In this document: in pieces, positions 1 through 6,513 of the stretch
How positions within the stretch are numbered: the stretch's first letter is position 1
How the letters are laid out: each line of letters begins with the position of its first letter
Assembly: GCA_964490935.1 (NCBI GenBank)
Contig: CAZBEO010000042.1
Span: 1 to 29,505 of the forward strand
From: JAQVYB01 sp964490935
GTDB lineage: Bacteria; Verrucomicrobiota; Kiritimatiellia; RZYC01
Length of the DNA: 29,505 bases
Reading direction: 5' to 3'
Translations under genes and position numbers: made by a program
The notes under the pieces: model-generated
Told to the model about the DNA's origin: nothing
Database searches by the model: none
Seen by the model: the letters and a program-made list of their open reading frames with translations, nothing else

Positions 1-1776
1 GATGGCGTCGAACTTGCAGGTTTTTTCGCATTCGCCGCATTTGATGCACTGACTTTGATCAATGAGGTGCGGCTTACGTTTTTCACCGCTGATGCAGTTG
101 GCCGGGCACTTTCTGGCGCAGGCGCCGCAGCCGATGCACTTTTCGGGATCAATCAGGTATTCCACCAGCGTTTTGCACTTGCCTGCCGGGCAGTGTTTAT
201 CGTTGATGTGAGCCATCAGTTCTTCCTCGAAGTGGCGCATGATGGATAGCACCGGGTTCGGGGCGGTCTGACCGAGCCCGCAAAGGGAGGCCTTCTGCAT
301 GGCCAGGCAGATATCCCTGATCTTGGGTAAGTCCTCGGGAGAACCCTGGCCTTTGGTGATGGCGGTGAGCATGTTGAAGAGCGTACGCCCGCCGATGCGG
401 CACGGGGCACACTTTCCGCAGGATTCATCCACCGTGAATTCGAGATAGAATTTCACCACGTCCACAATACAGTCCGTTTCATCCATCACAATCATGCCAC
501 CGGAGCCCATGATGGAGCCCAGCTTCTGGAGGGTCTCGTAGTCGATGGGCGTGTCGAGATACTGGGCCGGAATCACGCCGCCGGAGGGGCCGCCGGTCTG
601 GACGCCCTTGAAGGCTTTGTTGCCACGGATGCCGCCGCCGATGTCGTACACGATTTCTCGCAGTGTGGTGCCCATCGGCACTTCCACGAGCCCGGAATTG
701 TTGATCTTGCCGGTCAGGGCAAAGACCTTGGTGCCCTTCGATGTTTCTGTTCCGATTTTGGCGAACCAATCGCCGCCCTTCAGGAGAATCACCGGGATAT
801 TGGCATGGGTTTCGACGTTGTTGATGACCGTGGGTTTCCCCCAGAGTCCCTTGACAGCGGGGAAGGGCGGGCGAGGAATCGGCATGCCGCGCTTGCCTTC
901 GACCGAGGCGATCAGCGCGGTTTCTTCGCCGCATACAAAGGCGCCGGCGCCGAGGCGCAGTTCGATGTCGAAGCTGAAGCCGCTTCCCAGAATATCATCA
1001 CCGAGCAGGCCGTATTCCTTGGCCTTGACGATGGCCATTTCCAGTCGTTCGATGGCCAGTGGGTATTCGGCGCGAATGTAGATATAGCCTTGGGAGGCAC
1101 CCACGGTGTAGCCTGCGATGGCCATGGATTCGAGCACGGAGTGCGGGTCGCCTTCCAGTACGCTGCGATCCATGTAGGCACCCGGGTCGCCTTCGTCGGC
1201 ATTGCAAATGATGTATTTCTGGTCGCTTTCGACATCCTTGGAGAACATCCATTTGCGCCAGGTGGGAAAACCAGCACCGCCGCGCCCGCGCAGACCGGAT
1301 TTTTTCAGTTCTTTGATCACGCCATCTGGGCTTAGTTCAAAGAGGGCTTTTTCTAGGGCCAGATAGCCGTCGCGGGCTATGTATTCATCAATGGATTCGG
1401 GATTGATCACACCGCAATTACGGAGGACTACGCGCACCTGTTTCTGATAGAATTGAATGTCCTCGAGCTTGGCGTTGACCTTGCTCTGGGCTGTGTCGTA
1501 GAGGAGTCGGGCCACGGGGCGGCCCTTCACGAGATTTTCCCGCACAATTTCCCCAGCATCTTCCGGCTTCACCTTCACATAAAAGGTTTCTTCGGGAAGG
1601 ATTTTGACGATCGGCCCCATTTCGCAGAAACCAAAACAACCGGTCTTGACGACCTGCACATCGTTTTCCAGTCCGTTTTCGCGAACGGCCTTATTGAGTG
1701 CAGTAAAAAGGTCCTTGCCCTGATTGGACTCGCAGGCGGTTCCGCCGCAGGTCAGAATGTATTGTTTGTAAGCCAT
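1..1776 (-). CDS. hydB: NuoF-like NAD(P)H/FMN subunit of [FeFe] hydrogenase (HydB/HndC type), 3' end cut by window
   Basis: This is the flavin and NAD(P)H-binding subunit of a soluble multimeric [FeFe] hydrogenase, passing electrons between NAD(H), ferredoxin and the H-cluster subunit. I translated it directly: 592 codons without a stop up to base 1, so only the last few residues are missing. The order is an N-terminal thioredoxin-like [2Fe-2S] domain (C10, C15, C47, C51), the NuoF core with GRGGAGFPTW near residue 165 and a GEETAL motif near 285, the NuoF [4Fe-4S] motif CGKCAPC near 453-459 plus a Cys near 499, then two C-terminal [4Fe-4S] ferredoxin motifs (CIGCGAC and CIKCGEC, about 547-587). 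That is the HydB/HndC architecture and not plain complex I NuoF, which lacks the terminal ferredoxins. The ATG at 1774-1776 follows AGGAG at 7 bases. It is the last gene of the operon seen here; hydA would be expected next, outside the window. Confidence 0.95.
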   Translation of the reverse strand, partial: MAYKQYILTCGGTACESNQGKDLFTALNKAVRENGLENDVQVVKTGCFGFCEMGPIVKILPEETFYVKVKPEDAGEIVRENLVKGRPVARLLYDTAQSKVNAKLEDIQFYQKQVRVVLRNCGVINPESIDEYIARDGYLALEKALFELSPDGVIKELKKSGLRGRGGAGFPTWRKWMFSKDVESDQKYIICNADEGDPGAYMDRSVLEGDPHSVLESMAIAGYTVGASQGYIYIRAEYPLAIERLEMAIVKAKEYGLLGDDILGSGFSFDIELRLGAGAFVCGEETALIASVEGKRGMPIPRPPFPAVKGLWGKPTVINNVETHANIPVILLKGGDWFAKIGTETSKGTKVFALTGKINNSGLVEVPMGTTLREIVYDIGGGIRGNKAFKGVQTGGPSGGVIPAQYLDTPIDYETLQKLGSIMGSGGMIVMDETDCIVDVVKFYLEFTVDESCGKCAPCRIGGRTLFNMLTAITKGQGSPEDLPKIRDICLAMQKASLCGLGQTAPNPVLSIMRHFEEELMAHINDKHCPAGKCKTLVEYLIDPEKCIGCGACARKCPANCISGEKRKPHLIDQSQCIKCGECEKTCKFDAI

Positions 1777-1816
1777 ATGCCAACTCCTACTTTCTTGTGC
1801 TTTCTATCCCGGAAAA

Positions 1817-2206
1817 TTATTGCAGTATATCGGCTGCCGGTTTGTCGAAAATATGATCGTTCAGCAAGCGACGCCCGACAATGTGTTGGTCCACGATCCT
1901 GCGCCCGACCTCGGCATTCACTTTGCCATAGATGACCGGCGGCATGCCGTCGAGAATGACCTCGACCGTAGGTTCGGAGTAGCAGAGGCCCATGCAGCCG
2001 GTCTGTTTGAGAGCGACGTTGTGTACACCGCGCTGATCGAGTTCATCGAGAATGGCGTTGAACGTTTCCTTGGCACCGGCGGCGATGCCGCAGGTTCCCA
2101 TGCCCACGATTACCTGGGTATCCTTTATTTCCATGTCGCGCTGTGACATTTCGCGTTTTTTTGTTTCCCGCAATTTTCTCAGGTCATCCAGTGTCAGTTT
2201 GCTCAT
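1817..2206 (-). CDS. HndB-like thioredoxin-fold [2Fe-2S] ferredoxin, 129 aa
   Basis: A small iron-sulfur protein of the HndB type (called HydD in some hydrogenase operons), a probable electron-transfer subunit of the hydrogenase. The N-terminal 25 residues are a charged helix. The thioredoxin-like ferredoxin domain follows, with VGMGTCGIAAGA (C39) and QTGCMGLC (C71, C75). Only three obvious cysteine ligands are visible. The position that is a second Cys in NuoE proteins is Gly here, and as I recall this is usual for HndB-like proteins. Length matches the family. It lies between the HATPase gene (34 bp gap) and hydB (40 bp gap) on the same strand, so it is part of one transcription unit. An alternative reading is an independent small ferredoxin, but the context makes a hydrogenase role more likely. 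Confidence 0.9.
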   Translation of the reverse strand: MSKLTLDDLRKLRETKKREMSQRDMEIKDTQVIVGMGTCGIAAGAKETFNAILDELDQRGVHNVALKQTGCMGLCYSEPTVEVILDGMPPVIYGKVNAEVGRRIVDQHIVGRRLLNDHIFDKPAADILQ

Positions 2207-2240
2207 GATGCGTTCCTCTCCATGATTTTACTTTTTAAGA

Positions 2241-2783
2241 TCAAGGGGTGAATTCTTCGTCCAATCCTCTGATATATCGTTTGGCCAAGGTCAATTCCAG
2301 TGCCGTGTCCATACCGCCCAAGGCCTCCAGCAGTGCGCAGCGCGAGACCTCATACGAGCCTCCGCCGCCGTGCCTTTCAAATAGCAACTCGTAGTCGCCG
2401 GGGAAATTCATCATGGTCAGGACGGTTTCCGGCAGATTTTCGACGGGCGGAGCATCGAGGTGGGTCTGGTCGAAGGCGAAGTCCACGGTGGTGCCCCTGC
2501 CGGGTTCGGACTGTATTTCCATTGTTCCGCCTACCGTCTCTATCTGCTGTTTCAGGAAAGGTAGGCCGAGCCCGAAGCGGCGGTTACGATGTTTTTCACC
2601 GTTGGTGAAGAAGGGATCAACGGCCCGTGCGAGAGTGGTTTCATCCATGCCACATCCATCATCCTCGATGCGTATGGAGCAGCGGCTTGCGGCGGTGGTC
2701 ATGACGACTCCGACGTGACGGGCTTTTGCTTCGATGGCATTTTGAACAAGGTCCAGCATGAGTTCACCCAGCGTTGCGTGCAC
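2241..2783 (-). CDS. Stand-alone HATPase_c (GHKL) ATP-binding protein in the hydrogenase operon
   Basis: About 180 residues carrying only the ATP-binding fold of histidine or anti-sigma kinases. The N box is visible as LVQNAIEA (N15), the G1 box as DDGCGMD (41-47) and the G2 box as FGLGLPF (70-76). No DHp/histidine region, sensor or membrane segment is present. About 70 C-terminal residues beyond the fold, from near 107, are unrecognised. The reading frame is open further upstream, but I place the start at the GTG 2781-2783, two bases after the stop of hydC, because residues before it would overlap hydC and do not resemble the fold. As I recall, some thermophilic Firmicutes have a similar kinase-like gene at the same place between hydC and the HndB-like gene. 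Its biochemical job is not established from the sequence. It could be an RsbW/SpoIIAB-like protein kinase or a regulator of hydrogenase assembly or activity. Confidence 0.85.
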   Translation of the reverse strand: MHATLGELMLDLVQNAIEAKARHVGVVMTTAASRCSIRIEDDGCGMDETTLARAVDPFFTNGEKHRNRRFGLGLPFLKQQIETVGGTMEIQSEPGRGTTVDFAFDQTHLDAPPVENLPETVLTMMNFPGDYELLFERHGGGGSYEVSRCALLEALGGMDTALELTLAKRYIRGLDEEFTP

Positions 2784-2785
2784 GG

Positions 2786-3274
2786 CTATTCGCCTTTGTG
2801 TTTGGCCAGTATCTCCGCGAGTTGATCTGGCACGAGGTTGCCGTAGACTTTTCCGTCCACCATCATCACCGGGGCCAGGCCGCAGCATCCGACGCAGCGC
2901 ACGGACTCAATGGAGAATTCGTTGTCGGGCGTGGTTGCATTCAGGCCGGCACCCAAGAGGGCTTCGACTTCATCAACAAGCGCCTCAGCACCTTTCAGAT
3001 AGCAGGCGGTGCCCATGCACACCTGAATCCGGTGGCGGCCCGGTTTTTTCATTTTAAAGAAGTGATAGAAGGTGATTACGCCATAGATTTTCGCGACGGG
3101 TACCTCAAGGCATTCGGCCACTTCAAAGGCGGCACTGCGCGGAACATATCCAAAGTGTTCCTGGACGCGGTGCAGGACCATGATCAGATTGCCTGGTTTG
3201 TCTTTCCAATTCCCGATGTATTCGAGAATCTCGGGAGTCAGGACGGATTCTTTTTCTGTCGTTGCGGTATTCAA
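2786..3274 (-). CDS. hydC: NuoE-like [2Fe-2S] subunit of hydrogenase (HydC/HndA type), TTG start
   Basis: The 24-kDa (NuoE) type subunit that relays electrons by one [2Fe-2S] cluster next to the NuoF-like subunit. At 162 aa it has the usual family length. A helical N-terminal domain (about 1-75) is followed by a thioredoxin-like domain with the four ligands C86, C91 (CMGTAC) and C127, C131 (RCVGCCG). The start codon is TTG (3272-3274), not ATG. It is supported by a full GGAGGT ribosome-binding site six bases upstream and by a correct N-terminal length. It is the first gene of the leftward hydrogenase operon and faces rex across about 220 bp, so Rex control by NADH/NAD+ ratio is likely. The stop TAG nearly abuts the GTG of the HATPase gene, implying translational coupling. 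Confidence 0.95.
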   Translation of the reverse strand: MNTATTEKESVLTPEILEYIGNWKDKPGNLIMVLHRVQEHFGYVPRSAAFEVAECLEVPVAKIYGVITFYHFFKMKKPGRHRIQVCMGTACYLKGAEALVDEVEALLGAGLNATTPDNEFSIESVRCVGCCGLAPVMMVDGKVYGNLVPDQLAEILAKHKGE

Positions 3275-3300
3275 TCTATTACCTCCACCCGTACGGTTGC

Positions 3301-3322
3301 GATCGGGGAGACTCCGCCGATC
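3301..3322 (-). other. Inverted repeat in the hydrogenase operon leader
   Basis: GATCGG and CCGATC pair around an inner GGAG/CTCC, just upstream of the hydC ribosome-binding site in the presumed 5' leader. It could be a leader hairpin or an operator half. No further function is visible. Confidence 0.3.
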
Positions 3323-3411
3323 AGTGAAACGTTAAAACTGATAGCCGCCATATCTGCCACGAAATGAAACGATGATCAAGTGGAAATTTTGTAATATTTG
3401 CAGATAAATAA

Positions 3412-3436
3412 TCACATAAAACAGCTTGATATGTGA
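3412..3436. promoter_or_regulatory. Inverted repeat in rex-hyd divergent region, candidate operator
   Basis: The arms TCACATA and TATGTGA are perfect reverse complements separated by 11 bp, in the AT-rich stretch between the divergent hydC and rex genes. The right arm runs on into CAA, giving TGTGACAA, which resembles a Rex half-site (family consensus close to TTGTGAAN4TTCACAA), but the spacing is longer than in a standard Rex box. A TTGATA at 3426-3431 could be a -35 for rex, with only a poor -10 downstream. The call is therefore a candidate operator. Rex is the obvious but unproven ligand. Confidence 0.35.
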
Positions 3437-3493
3437 CAATCAATCTAATAATAGAACAAAAGCGACAATAAAAGGCATAACAAGGTGCTTAAT

Positions 3494-4117
3494 ATGAAAA
3501 CTGAGATCGTAAAACGACTGTCACAATACAACAGTGTGCTGCTTAAATTGAAAACATTGGGTTTCGTCAAGGTCTTCTCGGACAACCTGGGCGATGCCAT
3601 TGGCATTTCTTCTTCGCAGGTCCGGCGCGATTTTTCGGTGTTCGGACTGACGGGCAACAAGCGCGGTGGCTATCGGATTGACGAGTTGATTGAACAGCTT
3701 GCGCATATTCTCGGCAAAGACGAGGTACGGAAAATCGTGATTGTTGGCTGTGGAAAAATTGGGCGGGCTCTCATGAATTATGCAGGGTTCACGCGCGGGG
3801 ACATCAAGGTCATGGCGGGATTCGACATCAACATGGAGCGCGTAACGGCGGAGGGGCAGGTGCCGATTTATCACATTTCGGAAATGGCCGACTACGTGCA
3901 GCGCGAAGGCGTTCCCGTGGCCGTCATGACGGTGCCGGAGAATGCGGCGTCGCAGGTCATGGAAACGTTGGTGAACGCCGGCATACGGGGCATCCTGAAT
4001 TTTGCGCCGGTGACGCTGAAAAGCGTGTCGGATCGGTGCGAAGTGCACAACATCAACATTGCGCTGGAAATCGAGAAGTTATTTTCACTAATGTACTTTG
4101 CTGAAAAGCAGAAATAA
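3494..4117 (+). CDS. rex: Redox-sensing transcriptional repressor Rex
   Basis: A NADH-responsive repressor that binds DNA when NADH is low and leaves it when NADH rises, typically controlling fermentation and hydrogenase genes. The 207-residue protein has the full family layout: a winged-helix DNA-binding domain (about 1-76, with SSSQVRRDFSVFG), a Rossmann domain with VGCGKIGRAL near 84-93, and the domain-swapped C-terminal helix (EIEKLFSLMYFAE). I place the start at the ATG 3494, preceded by AAGGTG; an in-frame GTG at 3485 lies inside that ribosome-binding site. It is first in a tight rightward operon (gap of 18 bp to the next gene) and is divergent from the hydrogenase operon. That arrangement strongly suggests it controls both units, including itself. 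Confidence 0.97.
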   Translation: MKTEIVKRLSQYNSVLLKLKTLGFVKVFSDNLGDAIGISSSQVRRDFSVFGLTGNKRGGYRIDELIEQLAHILGKDEVRKIVIVGCGKIGRALMNYAGFTRGDIKVMAGFDINMERVTAEGQVPIYHISEMADYVQREGVPVAVMTVPENAASQVMETLVNAGIRGILNFAPVTLKSVSDRCEVHNINIALEIEKLFSLMYFAEKQK

Positions 4118-4135
4118 ACGGAAAGGAACACGGCC

Positions 4136-4477
4136 GTGGTAACAATGCAACAGGTGGTGGGCGCTCTGGAAGGCGAAGTGCTCTATAGGACCAAAAATTT
4201 TGATGGATGCGAGGTTGCGTTTGTGGTGGCGTGCGACCTCATGAGCGATGTGCTGGTGGTGGATGTGGAGAACATTCTGCTGGTAACGTCGCTGGTTTCC
4301 CGGCAATCGTTGAAGACGGCTCATCTGGTGGGTGCCTCGGGCGTCGTTATTGTAAACGACAAAACCCTGCCGGATGATCTGGTCGCATTGGCCGAGGAAC
4401 TGGAACTGAGTGTGATCCGTACCCCGTGCGACAAGTTCAAGTGTTGCGTGGTGCTGGGCAAACTGCTGGGGATATAA
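4136..4477 (+). CDS. DRTGG-like domain protein (first of two), 113 aa
   Basis: A single small alpha/beta domain resembling the DRTGG domain found in phosphotransacetylases and CBS proteins, where it is thought to bind a ligand or mediate regulation. The match is seen in the pattern of a beta-strand, a helix with SLKTAHLVGASGVVIV, then LPDDLVALAEELELSVIRTP. The GDR and TGG residues that name the family are not kept, so the call rests on overall pattern and on its similarity to the second copy at 5410. The start is GTG 4136, eight bases after AAAGGA; the ATG at 4145 is too far from it. C-terminal Cys residues (TPCDKFKCC) are a noticeable feature. The gap to the next gene is 3 bp. Function unknown; context suggests a signalling partner of the CBS-ATPase. 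Confidence 0.75.
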   Translation: MVTMQQVVGALEGEVLYRTKNFDGCEVAFVVACDLMSDVLVVDVENILLVTSLVSRQSLKTAHLVGASGVVIVNDKTLPDDLVALAEELELSVIRTPCDKFKCCVVLGKLLGI

Positions 4478-4480
4478 CGC

Positions 4481-5407
4481 ATGGATATCGTTGCTCTAGG
4501 TTCCGGGAATCCACCGCTCCTGATTCTGGAGCTGCTGATTCGTTTGAAGGTGCGTGAGGTCATGAGCACCAACCTGGTCACCGCCACGCGCCGCGACACC
4601 TTGCGCCGAATTCAGCATATCATGAAGGACATGCGCATCACCGGGGTACCCATCGTGGAACACCGGCGCCTCTTCGGGCTGGTCAGCATTGACGATATTA
4701 TCAACGCCCTCGAAAATGGCACCATCGAAGATGCTGCAGAAAAACACATGAGTACGCACATGGTGGTGCTCGATGAAAACATGCCGCTCTCCCTGGCCAT
4801 ATCCTATTTTCGAAAATTCTCGTTCGGACGTTTCCCGGTGCTCAACAAGGACAACGAGATCACCGGCATTCTGACCAGTCGCGACATCAACGTGGCACTC
4901 CTTCATGAACTGACCCTCGAACTCGACCGGATGGAGACCAGCACCGTCACGGACCTGAAGACCGACGACCTGCACATGTTCAAGGTCTATCATGTGGGCA
5001 AGTACGATTTTGAAAATGCCGGCAAGGCCTCGACTGACATCAAGCGCTTTCTGAAAAATCGAGGAGTGGCCGCGTCGATCATTCGGCGCGTGGCCGTGGC
5101 CGCCTACGAACTCGAGATGAACCAGGTGGTCCATTCCGATGGCGGAACCATCACCTGCCGCATCGAGCCGGAATACACCGAGCTCGTTGCGCAGGATACC
5201 GGGCCCGGCATTGAAAACGTCGAAGAAGCGATGAAGGAAGGCGTCACCACGGCCAACGAGTGGATTCAGTCGATGGGCTTCGGTGCCGGTATGGGCCTGC
5301 CCAACGCCCGGCGCGTCGCCAATGAATTTCACATCGAATCCAGCCGCCAGGCTGGAACCAAAGTGCGGGTGTTGATTCGATTGAACGAACAAAAGGAGGA
5401 CCGTTGA
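4481..5407 (+). CDS. CBS-CBS-HATPase fusion, RsbT-type kinase-like signalling protein
   Basis: A 308-residue cytosolic protein that joins a nucleotide-sensing Bateman module to an ATPase of the serine-kinase/anti-sigma type. Two CBS domains lie at about 22-85 (REVMSTNLVTA, ITGVPIVE) and 86-145 (FGRFPVLN, GILTSRDI). The HATPase domain lies at about 165-302, with an N box YELEMNQVVHS (E210, N214), G1 box DTGPGI (239-244) and a glycine lid GFGAGMGLPNARR (267-278). The lid and the following FHIES.GTKV segment are closest to RsbT-like kinases. CBS pairs commonly bind AMP/ATP or NAD-type ligands, so energy charge may tune its activity (inference). It sits 3 bp after one DRTGG-like gene and 2 bp before another. 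A serine-phosphorylation switch acting on those partners is plausible; no substrate is identifiable. Confidence 0.9.
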   Translation: MDIVALGSGNPPLLILELLIRLKVREVMSTNLVTATRRDTLRRIQHIMKDMRITGVPIVEHRRLFGLVSIDDIINALENGTIEDAAEKHMSTHMVVLDENMPLSLAISYFRKFSFGRFPVLNKDNEITGILTSRDINVALLHELTLELDRMETSTVTDLKTDDLHMFKVYHVGKYDFENAGKASTDIKRFLKNRGVAASIIRRVAVAAYELEMNQVVHSDGGTITCRIEPEYTELVAQDTGPGIENVEEAMKEGVTTANEWIQSMGFGAGMGLPNARRVANEFHIESSRQAGTKVRVLIRLNEQKEDR

Positions 5408-5409
5408 TT

Positions 5410-5736
5410 ATGAAATGTTCGGACCTGAACGGAGAATTTGAAGCCCTCATTCTGCCTGCACCGGAAAGCGACGTGTCCGGCGGCTACACCTCGGACCTGT
5501 TGAGCGATGTCATGGCGCACGCCCGGCAGGGGGACGTGTTGATCACCATACAGTCGCACAAAAACACCGTGGCTGTGGCGTCTCTTGCCGGCATCTCCGC
5601 CATCATCCTGTGTAACAGCCGTCCAGTGCCCGACGATATGGTCGAAGCCGCCAGGCAGGAAGACATCAATTTGTTTCGCACGCCGAACAACCAATTCGAC
5701 ACCTCCTGCCGTATCCGTCGGCTGTTGGACGCCTGA
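5410..5736 (+). CDS. DRTGG-like domain protein (second of two), 108 aa
   Basis: A second single-domain DRTGG-like protein, related in pattern to the one at 4136: strand, a helix after GDVLITIQSHKNTVAVASLAG, the strand ISAIILCN, then PVPDDMVEAARQEDINLFRTP. Both copies end with TP followed by a short polar tail containing Cys. A strong AGGAGG (5394-5399) serves either the ATG 5410 (10 bases) or a TTG at 5404 (4 bases); I prefer the ATG. It is 2 bp from the CBS-ATPase stop and 3 bp from the PHP gene. Paired DRTGG-like proteins flanking a kinase-like ATPase suggest that they are its partners or targets. Ligand and function are unknown. Confidence 0.75.
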   Translation: MKCSDLNGEFEALILPAPESDVSGGYTSDLLSDVMAHARQGDVLITIQSHKNTVAVASLAGISAIILCNSRPVPDDMVEAARQEDINLFRTPNNQFDTSCRIRRLLDA

Positions 5737-5739
5737 TTC

Positions 5740-6513
5740 ATGATCTTCCGGGCCGACCTACACCTTCACTCCTGCCTTTCGCCCTGCGGCGGGCTGGATA
5801 TGTCGCCCTCCGCCATCGTGCAACGTGCGAGGGAATGCGGGCTCAATGCCCTGGCTCTGACCGACCACAACACGGCACGCAACAGTCCCGCCTGGCAGGA
5901 AGTCTGCCGCGCATACGGCTTGGCGCATCTCTTCGGCATAGAAGTCAACACCACCGAAGAGGCGCATATCCTGTGTTACTTCGATCAACTGGAAGCCGTC
6001 ATGGAACTCGATCGGCTAATTTACGATTCCCTGCCAAACGTCCGCAACGATCCCGTCCGCTTTGGTGATCAGGTGATCGTGAATGCGGAGGAAGAAATCG
6101 AAGGAGAGGTGGAAAAATATCTGCATGGGGCCGCAGCCTATTCCGTTGGTGACTTGACTGTGCTGGTACATGAGTTGGGCGGGTTGGTCGTGCCGTCGCA
6201 CGTGGACCGCGATGCCTTCAGTCTAACCTCGCAGCTTGGCTTTATTCCGGAAGATGATTTTGACGCGCTTGAAGTCTCTCGTCATTACGACCTGGAGAGT
6301 GATCCGCTAAGTCTTCGCGGGCGCTACGCCATGCTCACGAACTCCGATGCCCACACCTTGGATTCCATCGGCACGCGATTCAACACCTTTGAGCTTGAAG
6401 CCTTCACGGTGGAGGCCCTGTACGCTCTGCTGCATCGTGAGCAGCAACCTGAAGCGACAGATCGCTCAGATCAATGTGAACGTCAGAAGCGCGAAACTCA
6501 TCGTCACCCGTAG
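5740..6513 (+). CDS. PHP-domain metal-dependent phosphoesterase
   Basis: A 257-residue PHP-fold enzyme, a trinuclear-metal phosphoesterase family that includes TrpH/YciV and histidinol phosphatase. Metal ligands are visible in order: ADLHLHS (H8, H10), LTDHN (D42, H43), GIEVN (E68), EEAHIL (H76), VPSHVDRD, and NSDAH near 203. This ligand set is complete, so the enzyme is probably active. There is no polymerase or helicase fusion. It is the last gene of the rex operon, 3 bp after the second DRTGG-like gene, so a role in cleaving a nucleotide or phosphoprotein signal made by that module is conceivable (inference). The last 16 codons overlap the end of rlmA on the other strand by 48 bp. The tail they encode is polar and looks dispensable. 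Confidence 0.9.
   Translation: MIFRADLHLHSCLSPCGGLDMSPSAIVQRARECGLNALALTDHNTARNSPAWQEVCRAYGLAHLFGIEVNTTEEAHILCYFDQLEAVMELDRLIYDSLPNVRNDPVRFGDQVIVNAEEEIEGEVEKYLHGAAAYSVGDLTVLVHELGGLVVPSHVDRDAFSLTSQLGFIPEDDFDALEVSRHYDLESDPLSLRGRYAMLTNSDAHTLDSIGTRFNTFELEAFTVEALYALLHREQQPEATDRSDQCERQKRETHRHP

Noticed and set aside
4496..5392. A 298-codon minus-strand open frame opposite the CBS-ATPase gene
   Set aside because: It is the mirror of a clearly conserved coding frame, is rich in His and Gly as such shadows are, and has no domain or ribosome-binding site.
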